Positions 26,439-33,243 of a stretch of DNA of 42,169 nt are shown here, piece after piece. The translations under genes were made by a program, and so were the position numbers. How positions within the stretch are numbered: the stretch's first letter is position 1; every line of letters begins with the position of its first letter. The stretch is from Neobacillus dielmonensis (GTDB lineage Bacteria; Bacillota; Bacilli; Bacillales; Cytobacillaceae). The DNA lies in the NCBI RefSeq assembly GCF_000612665.1, contig NZ_HG942038.1:1-42169 (forward strand), in the 5' to 3' direction. The notes under the pieces were generated by a model that was given only the letters and a program-made list of their open reading frames with translations, searched no databases and was not told the DNA's origin.

Positions 26439-26717
26439 TTACCTTGGACTTTTCTCCCTAACCGGAGCCTGCAAAGGTACCGACGGCTGTTCCGTTAATG
26501 TAGGAGGAGGTGTTCCAAAGGCATGTGAAGCATAAGGTACAGGCTTTTCGGTTGGTTTTACCGCGGAAGGTGCAGGACCTGTAAAGCCGCCGGTATTGTA
26601 AAGATAAGCAGCGGGTTTAATAATACCTGCACTGCCTATTTGAAGTACAGAGGAGTTGGTAATACCACCCACTCTGAGGGTATTTATGTTAATTGATTGC
26701 TGAATATAAACATTCAT
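26439..26717 (-). CDS. gerPB: Spore germination protein GerPB
   Basis: The first 55 residues are typical GerPB: MNVYIQQSININ, then TNSSVLQIGSAG and YLYNTGGFTGPAP. The product is 92 residues, longer than the roughly 70-77 I remember for relatives; the extra length is a Pro-rich tail from about residue 50. AGGTGG precedes the ATG. It follows gerPA by 16 nt. After its stop another frame stays open as far as the gerPC ribosome site (see findings), so a frameshift near the 3' end cannot be excluded. Confidence 0.88.
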   Translation of the reverse strand: MNVYIQQSININTLRVGGITNSSVLQIGSAGIIKPAAYLYNTGGFTGPAPSAVKPTEKPVPYASHAFGTPPPTLTEQPSVPLQAPVREKSPR

Positions 26718-26733
26718 TGTAAACCACCTAAAA

Positions 26734-26955
26734 TTACATATTAAGAAGATTGGACTGATCGACTATATCTGGATCGTATGTGTTAGTTGAACTTAACTGG
26801 TTGCGAACAGTCAATTGTTCTCCTGTATTAAAGGACCCGGCTCCCGAGAACGTTTTCGCACTTGAAAATGGCATGATTTTGTAAACATCTCCAATGTGAA
26901 AGGTAGAACTATTTCCAAGTGTAATCACTTGTGCAACTCCTACTATTGCTGGCAT
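26734..26955 (-). CDS. gerPA: Spore germination protein GerPA
   Basis: First gene of the gerP operon. The 73-residue product belongs to the same family as GerPF: MPAIVGVAQVITLG at the start, KTFSGAGSFNTG in the middle and DPDIVDQSNLL at the end. I chose the ATG at 26955, preceded by AAAAGGG at a good distance and giving the usual 73-residue length. Upstream in-frame GTG and TTG codons overlap that site. Confidence 0.93.
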   Translation of the reverse strand: MPAIVGVAQVITLGNSSTFHIGDVYKIMPFSSAKTFSGAGSFNTGEQLTVRNQLSSTNTYDPDIVDQSNLLNM

Positions 26956-27053
26956 AAACAACACCCTTTTTATAAAATAAGAAGGTTAGACCACTTTCAT
27001 AACGGTCCAGTGCAAGTGGCAATAAACAGCCAGTTGCGGTTTCATATTTCATC

Positions 27054-27093
27054 TTATGTATGGGCATTTGTAGTGTGATTAAATGGCCCAAAT
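27054..27093 (-). promoter_or_regulatory. Candidate sigma-K/GerE control region of gerP
   Basis: On the minus strand ATTTGGGCCATT (27082-27093) fits the GerE consensus RWWTRGGYNNYY at every position. About 20 bp further on, CATACATAA (27054-27062) differs at one specified base from the sigma-K -10 CATANNNTA. No -35 AC at the expected spacing was found. gerP is a late mother-cell operon in B. subtilis, so the layout is sensible but unproven. Confidence 0.45.
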
Positions 27094-27195
27094 TTATATC
27101 CAAAGTAATAATTCTTGATAATTTAAAGCCTACATTTGTTAGATAAGGAATTTTCATTTATTCTGTTCTTATAGAATTAGAAAGGGATGATGGAG

Positions 27196-28110
27196 ATGAA
27201 GTTTGCCACTGCGATGTATGGTGATAACATTTTTTTATGCCTGGTGGACGAAGGTCAAAATGCAATATTGCCCTTAAATCGTACCGAACGGGTCAAATCA
27301 GGTCATGAAAGCTTTCCAGAGTCAATGATTGAGTTTATTTCAGCAGGTGAACCCTACATTGAAAAAGTGAAACAATTGCTGGATTGGGTACAAACTCTTG
27401 AGGAACCAAGTGCCTATTATATTCCACTCTCGGATGTTACTTTACTCGCGCCTATTCCAAGACCTGCCAAAAATATCTTTTGTGTAGGGAAAAACTATGC
27501 TGAACATGCAATTGAAATGGGCAGTGTACAAGATATTCCTAAAGATCCAATTGTTTTTACCAAATCGCCGACTGCCGTTGTCGGTCCTAATGAAGTGGTA
27601 CTAAACCATAAAGAGGTTACGAAAGAACTCGATTATGAAGGGGAATTGGCAGTCATCATAGGGAAGAGTGGCAGGGCGATTAATAAAGAAGAAGCACTCG
27701 ACTATGTATTTGGCTATACCATTGTTAACGATATTACTGCTAGGGACTTACAAAAAAAGCATAAGCAATTTTTTATAGGCAAAAGCCTAGATACTACCTG
27801 CCCAATGGGTCCTTGGATTGTCCACAAAAGTTTGATTGACAATCCTAATCATCTGGATATTGAAACAAAAGTGAATGGGGAAGTACGCCAATCTTCAAAT
27901 ACAACCCATTTTATTTTTCCAGTTGAGGAAATCATCTCAGTATTGTCCGCAGGAATGACACTTGAGCCTGGGGACATAATTGCTACAGGGACACCCGCTG
28001 GAGTCGGAAGCGGATTTAACCCTTCTAAGTTTTTACAGCCTGGTGATAAAATTGAAATTACGATTGAAAAAGTAGGAACACTCAAGTCGATGATTCAGGA
28101 TAAGGAATGA
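27196..28110 (+). CDS. yisK: YisK, FAH-family oxaloacetate decarboxylase-like protein
   Basis: The 304-residue protein has a short N-terminal lobe and a fumarylacetoacetate-hydrolase fold from about 90. The metal-binding residues Glu148 and Glu150 in LDYEGELAVIIG and Asp179 in IVNDITARD fall at the positions I recall for B. subtilis YisK. That protein has reported oxaloacetate decarboxylase activity and localises with the cell-elongation cytoskeleton protein Mbl. Other motifs are GKNYAEHA and GDIIATGTPAGVG. The ATG at 27196 is preferred: AAAGGG abuts an earlier ATG (27187) with no spacing but stands 9 nt from this one. Oxaloacetate as substrate here is inferred from the family. Confidence 0.88.
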   Translation: MKFATAMYGDNIFLCLVDEGQNAILPLNRTERVKSGHESFPESMIEFISAGEPYIEKVKQLLDWVQTLEEPSAYYIPLSDVTLLAPIPRPAKNIFCVGKNYAEHAIEMGSVQDIPKDPIVFTKSPTAVVGPNEVVLNHKEVTKELDYEGELAVIIGKSGRAINKEEALDYVFGYTIVNDITARDLQKKHKQFFIGKSLDTTCPMGPWIVHKSLIDNPNHLDIETKVNGEVRQSSNTTHFIFPVEEIISVLSAGMTLEPGDIIATGTPAGVGSGFNPSKFLQPGDKIEITIEKVGTLKSMIQDKE

Positions 28111-28189
28111 CTTGAATCATTGACATGTAACTATTACTAACTTAAACACAATATTAGACTTGTTTTCTTTCGTATTTATCATCTTACTA

Positions 28190-28198
28190 TGGTATGAT
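28190..28198 (+). promoter_or_regulatory. Extended -10 promoter of yisL
   Basis: TGGTATGAT (TG-n-TATGAT) lies 42 nt before the yisL start. The -35 at 17 bp (TCGTAT) is poor, as is common with extended -10 promoters. Confidence 0.45.
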
Positions 28199-28239
28199 AG
28201 TTTGGAAAAAGAGAGCAATTACAAAAGGAGGATTTGTTA

Positions 28240-28599
28240 ATGATTCATGCACATATTACAGCATGGTTTCTAGCGCTCATTTTATTCTTCGTTGCGATCA
28301 GCTTACATAAAAGTGGGAAAGTTAAAGCTTTTAAAATTGTTCAAATGATTTTACGTGTACTCTATTTGTTGATTATTGCAACTGGTGCAGGACTATTGTT
28401 TACAGTTTATAAAATTGATGTTTGGTACATTTTAAAAGCTGTTGTTGGGTTATGGGTAATTGGAATCTTTGAAATGCTGCTGGGCCGTATCGCAAATAAC
28501 CGCAAAACTTCAGTTTTCTGGATACAATTTGTCGTAGCCTGGTTGCTTGTTTTATATCTGGGATTTGTTAAGCTGCCTATGTCATTTTTAAACCCATAA
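28240..28599 (+). CDS. yisL: YisL family small membrane protein (DUF1516)
   Basis: This 119-residue protein has four predicted membrane segments (about 5-22, 36-60, 66-84 and 92-114) and little soluble sequence. It matches B. subtilis YisL in size, in the N-terminal HAHITAWFLALILFFV pattern and in its position beside yisK. The function is unknown. The ATG at 28240 stands 8 nt after AAAGGAGG; a TTG two codons earlier is too close. Confidence 0.88.
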   Translation: MIHAHITAWFLALILFFVAISLHKSGKVKAFKIVQMILRVLYLLIIATGAGLLFTVYKIDVWYILKAVVGLWVIGIFEMLLGRIANNRKTSVFWIQFVVAWLLVLYLGFVKLPMSFLNP

Positions 28600-28608
28600 A
28601 TTAATATT

Positions 28609-28652
28609 AAATAGAAATGGCTGCCGTAATAATCGGCAGCCATTTCCTATTA
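28609..28652 (+). terminator. Terminator of yisL
   Basis: GAAATGGCTGCCG (28614-28626) pairs perfectly with CGGCAGCCATTTC (28634-28646). The outer A/T-rich arms extend the stem with one bulged base. The T-tract is short. Confidence 0.8.
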
Positions 28653-28724
28653 TTTAGATAAAACAAAGTGACAACATTGTTTTTTGCCTTTAATATGGAA
28701 AGAAAGGGGAGAGGAGAGGATTGT

Positions 28725-28997
28725 GTGCTCGTAAAAGTATTTGCAAATCTCCGCCAGATATGTGGAGGAGTTACGGTCGAAGTAAAACCAGATGGAAATC
28801 GGGTAATGGATGTATTGAATAAAATGATTGAGATGTTTCCAGAGTTACAGGACGAGATACTTACACCGGAACGTCAATTACGACCCTTTGTTCATGTTTA
28901 TGTAAACGGGCAAAATATCATTCATTTGGATGAGCTAGAGACTAGGGTCGTGGAAACAGATCAGTTTGCTTTGTTTCCACCCGTTGCAGGTGGTTAA
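28725..28997 (+). CDS. MoaD/ThiS-family sulfur-carrier protein
   Basis: A 90-residue ubiquitin-fold protein ending in FPPVAGG. The C-terminal Gly-Gly is adenylated by an E1-like enzyme and carries sulfur as a thiocarboxylate for molybdopterin (MoaD) or related pathways. The start is GTG at 28725 because AGGAGAGG stands about 5 nt upstream and the beta-strand LVKVFANLRQ then begins the protein, as in relatives. In-frame ATGs at 28668 and 28695 have no ribosome site. It neighbours an aldehyde oxidoreductase and a MoeB-like E1, so it probably serves the tungsten/molybdenum-pterin cofactor of that enzyme. No MoaE partner lies nearby. Confidence 0.88.
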   Translation: MLVKVFANLRQICGGVTVEVKPDGNRVMDVLNKMIEMFPELQDEILTPERQLRPFVHVYVNGQNIIHLDELETRVVETDQFALFPPVAGG

Positions 28998-28998
28998 G

Positions 28999-29271
28999 GT
29001 GGCTCAAAAACTATTAGAGTTTCGTGGGATTAAGCTGGGACATTTGGGGATGTATTTTGAAGAGCTTGGAGCGGAGAGAATAACGGATGAATTTCCTTTT
29101 GTTTATTCAGCAGAGAATTGGATAGGGGAAATCTTGTCTGAACAGGAAATATCGTTTACTTCATCTTTTAAGGTAAATACAGTGACAGTAAGGTTTCAGG
29201 CGGAGAATCAGGAGAAATTAGAGGAACTTATAAAAAATTACCGATACAAAACAACTAGAATTGGAGGATAA
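28999..29271 (+). CDS. Unrecognised 91-residue protein ending in Gly-Gly
   Basis: I do not recognise this family. The start is most likely GTG at 28999, one base after the moaD-like stop, with AGGTGG 5 nt upstream, so the two genes are almost certainly co-translated. The protein is soluble. A conserved-looking N terminus (EFRGIKLGHLGMYFEELG) is followed by alternating strand and helix predictions and a charged helix near 70-80. It ends in TTRIGG, so it shares a terminal di-glycine with its MoaD-like neighbour. There are no Cys residues and no metal motif. Its position suggests a role in the oxidoreductase or its cofactor; a second modifiable carrier protein is a speculation from the tail. Confidence 0.75.
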   Translation: MAQKLLEFRGIKLGHLGMYFEELGAERITDEFPFVYSAENWIGEILSEQEISFTSSFKVNTVTVRFQAENQEKLEELIKNYRYKTTRIGG

Positions 29272-29273
29272 TA

Positions 29274-29308
29274 AAAGGCTTCTGCGATTGGTGCAGAAGC
29301 CTTTCTTC
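29274..29308. terminator. Bidirectional terminator between the moaD pair and the oxidoreductase
   Basis: AAAGGCTTCTGC (29274-29285) pairs perfectly with GCAGAAGCCTTT (29293-29304) around a 7-base loop. It lies between convergent stops and has modest T-runs on both sides. Confidence 0.8.
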
Positions 29309-29312
29309 CATT

Positions 29313-31142
29313 TTATACAGTCTGACTTTCAGGATCAATGATGCCAAGCTCACGAAGTTTTACTTCAGGAACAACACCATCTACCCATCCGCGCACTTTG
29401 TAATACTCTTCTAACATGATATCCATCCGGCTGACGTGTCCGGCACTATTACCTGAAGCAGGCTCCTCCGTGAACCGTTTAGGAAGGAAGTCGTTTTCAC
29501 GTTTGTTAAAGCCTGCAAGGTTGTTATAATAACGCTCTAAATTATAAATTCTTTCTCCAGCTTTCATGACATCTTCAGCAGTCATCGGAATACCTGTCAT
29601 CGTGCTGTATTGTTCTGCATAATGCTCAGCATTTTCCGAGAAAGAAGAGAATTTGCAGATATTCATAGAATCAGAGAAGGCAAGCATATCTTGGAAAACC
29701 TTTAAGAGTTCGCCTTTTCCTTCCGGCTTTAAGCGATCAGTTGGCTCGGGAATGCCGGCAATCTCACTTGCAACCGTATAGCCGCGCAAATGGCAGGCAC
29801 CTCGATTGCTTGTTGCATACCCAAGACCAATACCTTGGATTCCACGAGGATCATAGGCGGGTATAGACTGACCCTTAACAGACATGGAAAGTTCAGGAGC
29901 GCCCCATGATGCAGCTGCACGTGCCGGTCCTTCTGCTAGCAGGCCGCCAAGGCCTTCGCGGTAAGCAATTTTCCTTGTCAGTTCAATCATGGCGTCTGCA
30001 TCGCCCCAGTTTAATTCTTCGGAGATAATTCCTTTTTCATAAGCTTCCATTGTAATGGAGAAAGCATGGCCAAGCTCTATTGTATCGAGCCCATATTCGT
30101 TGCAACGATCAATCAGGTAAGAAATAGCTTTGGCATCGCTTAACAAACAGTTTGACCCAAGTGACCATGCAGATTCAAACTCAACGCTTTCGACTCGGGT
30201 TTTATATTTTCCATCTTTTACTTCAACTTCAATTTTACAACCAACAGGACAAGCATGGCATGATTTATTGGCAACACGAAGATGCTGATTCACATATTCT
30301 CCGCTGTGCTTTTCTGCTTCGTCCCAATGAGTCAGTTGTGAGTTCTTCGTTGGCAGTGCCCCGACCTCATTGATGAGGTTAGTTAACACATTTGTACCGT
30401 AAACGGATAGTCCACCCTTGTTTGGTGCAGTCAAACCACCTTCAAGAACAGCTTTCAGTGCCTTTTTATTTGCCTCCTTATATTCAGTATCTAATTTTGC
30501 CACCGGCATATTCCCTTTTTGAGGGGCTTTAATGACAATAGCCTTCAATTTCTTATATCCTGCAACTGCAGCTGTGCCGCCGCGGCCGGCGGACCGGTCA
30601 TGTTCATTTATGAAGGAAGCAAAACGGACTGTGTTTTCACCAGCCTGGCCGATTGCCATGACACTTAGGTCCTTTTCGCCATATTGATCCTGCATGGCCT
30701 TAATAAATGCTCTTGTGCTGGTTCCCCATAAGTTTGAGGCATCACGGATTTCTGCCCTGCCATCCTCAACATAAAGATAAACAGGCTTGTCGCTTTTTCC
30801 TTTTACGATGATATTATCGATACCCGACCATTTTAAACGGGCTGCTGTCCATCCCCCCATATGGGAGTCTGTCACCGTTTCGGTAAGCGGGGATTTGGTC
30901 ACTACACACAAGCGTCCGCTCATGGCAGAGCGGGACCCTGTCACAGGACCTGTCATGATGCATAAGATATTTTCTGGAGAAAGCGGTTCCACTTCAGGCC
31001 CGTTGTCTAACACATATTTAACACCAAGTCCTCTTCCGCCTATAAACTTTTTGGCATCCTCTTCATTAATTGACCTGTAAGAAACGGTTCCGTCTGTGAG
31101 GTCTACTAGTACTTCTTTGTTTTTAAAACCACCTAGATTCAT
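29313..31142 (-). CDS. Aldehyde:ferredoxin oxidoreductase (tungsten-pterin enzyme)
   Basis: Members of this family oxidise aldehydes to acids with ferredoxin, or reduce acids, using a tungsten bis-pterin and a [4Fe-4S] cluster. The 609-residue protein has the cluster ligands Cys295, Cys298, Cys302 (SCHACPVGC) and a distant Cys496 (NICKF). This closely follows the 288/291/295/494 spacing I recall for the Pyrococcus furiosus enzyme. Glu321 and His451 (ACHLRG) are candidates for its catalytic Glu and His. The N-terminal pterin region has IGGRGLGVKYV and RSAMSGR. The ATG at 31142 follows GAGGGG; the reading frame extends 60 codons upstream but is not protein-like there. No ferredoxin gene is adjacent, so the electron partner is unknown. 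Confidence 0.92.
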   Translation of the reverse strand: MNLGGFKNKEVLVDLTDGTVSYRSINEEDAKKFIGGRGLGVKYVLDNGPEVEPLSPENILCIMTGPVTGSRSAMSGRLCVVTKSPLTETVTDSHMGGWTAARLKWSGIDNIIVKGKSDKPVYLYVEDGRAEIRDASNLWGTSTRAFIKAMQDQYGEKDLSVMAIGQAGENTVRFASFINEHDRSAGRGGTAAVAGYKKLKAIVIKAPQKGNMPVAKLDTEYKEANKKALKAVLEGGLTAPNKGGLSVYGTNVLTNLINEVGALPTKNSQLTHWDEAEKHSGEYVNQHLRVANKSCHACPVGCKIEVEVKDGKYKTRVESVEFESAWSLGSNCLLSDAKAISYLIDRCNEYGLDTIELGHAFSITMEAYEKGIISEELNWGDADAMIELTRKIAYREGLGGLLAEGPARAAASWGAPELSMSVKGQSIPAYDPRGIQGIGLGYATSNRGACHLRGYTVASEIAGIPEPTDRLKPEGKGELLKVFQDMLAFSDSMNICKFSSFSENAEHYAEQYSTMTGIPMTAEDVMKAGERIYNLERYYNNLAGFNKRENDFLPKRFTEEPASGNSAGHVSRMDIMLEEYYKVRGWVDGVVPEVKLRELGIIDPESQTV

Positions 31143-31227
31143 AAGTTTCCCCTCTTTTCCATTATAAATACTTGAATCTCTTAAGGTTAAAGAGAAAATG
31201 AAAAAATTAACATATAATCCAAATACT

Positions 31228-31236
31228 ATTATATCA
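31228..31236 (-). promoter_or_regulatory. Extended -10 promoter of the oxidoreductase gene
   Basis: On the minus strand TGATATAAT (TG-n-TATAAT) has a perfect -10 about 85 nt before the start codon. The region upstream is very AT-rich with no clear -35. Confidence 0.55.
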
Positions 31237-31352
31237 CTTTTATAATTTTTTAAAAATTTAAATTTAACAGAGATAATAAATTTATATTTTGTTATCATTA
31301 AAGGGAGGCAGTAAAAAGGCACTTAAACGTATGAAAGAAAAGGGGATTTTTC

Positions 31353-32381
31353 ATGGGTAATTTAGAACGTTATTCAAGGCAAATCCTGTTTGAGGGAATC
31401 GGCGAAACGGGACAAGGAAAATTATTAAAATCACGTGTAGCTGTGGTGGGGGCTGGAGCACTAGGAACGGTAATATCCAACCATCTTGTCCGTTCCGGTG
31501 TGGGTTACATTCGGTTAATTGACCGAGATTTGGTTGAGTTGTCAAATTTGCAAAGGCAAACATTGTATGATGAAGAAGATGCCAGATTAAATTTACCTAA
31601 AGCTGTTGCTGCCCAGAAAAGGTTAAATAAAATCAACTCCACGGTTACCGTTGATGCTGTTATAGCCGATCTAAACCTCGATAATGCAGAAGATTTGCTA
31701 ACTGGAATGGATGTTATTGTCGATGGCACAGACAACTTTATGACCCGATTTTTAATCAATGACGTGGCAGTTAAACATAGAATCCCCTGGGTTCATGGGG
31801 CTGCTGTCAGCTCAAGAGGGATGTTTACTGTATTTAAGCCTGGCCATACTCCGTGCTATCGCTGCTTGTACCCAAATGTTCCCCAAGGATCTGGTGAGAC
31901 TTGCGATACGGTTGGTGTACTCTCCCCATTAACAGATATAATTGGTTCCTATCAAGCAGTGGAAACGCTCAAGTTATTAGTTGGGTATGAAACAACTCCA
32001 AATTTGGAGCAAATCGATATATGGGACCATGCGGCCATGCAAATGAATATCTCCAAAGGGAAAAATCCGAACTGTCCGGCATGTGTTAACAGGCAATTTG
32101 ACTATCTTAATCGGTCATCAGAACTTCAAGAAATCTATTCCACTCTTTGCGGTCGGAATACGGTTCAAGTAAGTCCGAGAAATCGGCGGACAATCGATTT
32201 AAAATTGACGGCGGAAAGGTTAAAAAAGAGTGGGAAAGTGGCAGGAAATCAATTCTTGTTAAGATTTTCCCTGGAGGAGAATATCACAATCGTTGTGTTT
32301 CAGGATGCCCGCGTTTTGATCCATGGGACAAATGATTTAGTTAAAGCCAAAACGCTCTATTCTAAATATATTGGTAACTAA
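31353..32381 (+). CDS. MoeB/ThiF/HesA-type E1 adenylyltransferase
   Basis: This enzyme adenylates the C-terminal Gly-Gly of MoaD/ThiS proteins with ATP. The 342-residue protein has the nucleotide-binding VAVVGAGALGT (29-39) and the DLVELSNLQRQ motif. The catalytic-cysteine region GETCDTVGVL is present, as is a structural zinc site formed by CYRC and CPAC. Beyond about residue 255 lies an extra C-terminal domain of roughly 85 residues that is not a rhodanese. It is divergent from the oxidoreductase, and the MoaD-like protein of the same locus is its likely substrate. I cannot tell MoeB from ThiF by sequence alone. AAAGGGG precedes the ATG. Confidence 0.9.
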   Translation: MGNLERYSRQILFEGIGETGQGKLLKSRVAVVGAGALGTVISNHLVRSGVGYIRLIDRDLVELSNLQRQTLYDEEDARLNLPKAVAAQKRLNKINSTVTVDAVIADLNLDNAEDLLTGMDVIVDGTDNFMTRFLINDVAVKHRIPWVHGAAVSSRGMFTVFKPGHTPCYRCLYPNVPQGSGETCDTVGVLSPLTDIIGSYQAVETLKLLVGYETTPNLEQIDIWDHAAMQMNISKGKNPNCPACVNRQFDYLNRSSELQEIYSTLCGRNTVQVSPRNRRTIDLKLTAERLKKSGKVAGNQFLLRFSLEENITIVVFQDARVLIHGTNDLVKAKTLYSKYIGN

Positions 32382-32384
32382 TAA

Positions 32385-32452
32385 AAGAGGCTGCCAGTTG
32401 AGTGTTCTGACAATAGTGGCTTATGTCAGAAACTTCTTTAAGACAGCCTCTT
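32385..32452. terminator. Nested inverted repeats between convergent genes
   Basis: An outer stem AAGAGGCTG/CAGCCTCTT (32385-32393 with 32444-32452) encloses a second hairpin TTCTGACA/TGTCAGAA (32405-32412 with 32424-32431). It fills the gap between the E1 gene and the convergent DUF2777-like gene and probably terminates both, although T-runs are short. Confidence 0.55.
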
Positions 32453-32454
32453 CA

Positions 32455-33018
32455 TTATGAAATTAATTTTTCAATAATCAGCCGTTTTCCGGTATTGATG
32501 GTGAATTCAAAACGATCATTTACCTTCTCAAAATAGCGAAAATGGTGTTGAACATTGCATATCTGTTCCTGGTTGTCAAAAACCATAAAGTTTACTCCAT
32601 CTTTACGATTCTCATCTGATAAAAAGGATAAATGGTTGTAACAATAGATACAATCATAAATTGAGAAGTTCAAGGAATTTAAGGTGGTAACAAATTGGAA
32701 AAAGGCATCATCATTAATTCCCTCTAAAAGTCGTTCAAGGGAATAAATTAAATGCTTTCTGATTCGTACCAAGTCATGATCACGAAGCATGACCACATCA
32801 TGTCCTATGCGAATTTTACCTGGCTCGAGCAATATGCCTTTTCTCCACCGATTTAATCGAAAAATTTCAATTTCCTGCTGCAGATAGTCCTCTAACATGG
32901 AAGCTTCTTCTGTTTCCTCGTCAAAAAATATCCATTGATCGTTAATTTGCTCCACTGTTCCTTCGGTATATGCCCTCTTTTGTATATCATATAGATGGAT
33001 TCGTTGCTGTCGATTCAT
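32455..33018 (-). CDS. DUF2777-like protein of unknown function
   Basis: A 187-residue soluble protein that I associate with DUF2777, a Bacillaceae family without known function. The N-terminal part (YTEGTVEQINDQWIFFDEE) looks like a small beta-barrel. A helical middle includes the conserved-looking FVTTLNSLNFSIYDCIYCYNHLSFL (about 109-133), and the end is NVQHHFRYFEKVNDRFEFT. The two Cys in CIYC could bind metal, but no further ligands are obvious. GGAGG precedes the ATG. It is divergent from asnO and monocistronic. The family name is from memory. Confidence 0.65.
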   Translation of the reverse strand: MNRQQRIHLYDIQKRAYTEGTVEQINDQWIFFDEETEEASMLEDYLQQEIEIFRLNRWRKGILLEPGKIRIGHDVVMLRDHDLVRIRKHLIYSLERLLEGINDDAFFQFVTTLNSLNFSIYDCIYCYNHLSFLSDENRKDGVNFMVFDNQEQICNVQHHFRYFEKVNDRFEFTINTGKRLIIEKLIS

Positions 33019-33243
33019 AGTTTACCTCCGTGCCAGATACTTCACTTTTCTTTTTAGACATCTTTCTCATAATTTATAACTGATTTATCTTTTAAACTGA
33101 ATGTCAGATATTATGACACAGTATTTTTGATGGCCTAGCTGGTTTAATCATCTGGACAATTAACGAATTAATCTGGGCTGAATAGTATAAAACATGTTAG
33201 AACAGCACCCTAGTCTTACGCAAGAAGAAAGGAGCAACGATAC

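Noticed and set aside
26909..27157. 82-codon minus-strand frame upstream of and overlapping gerPA
   Set aside because: It has no ribosome site, overlaps the gerPA start and covers the probable promoter region; I see no family resemblance.
31143..31240. Possible molybdenum- or tungsten-cofactor riboswitch in the oxidoreductase leader
   Set aside because: The leader is short and AT-rich, with no conserved paired core that I can recognise.
31143..31322. 60-codon N-terminal extension of the oxidoreductase frame
   Set aside because: The extension is AT-rich and not protein-like, contains the likely promoter, and the ATG at 31142 has a good ribosome site matching the family start.
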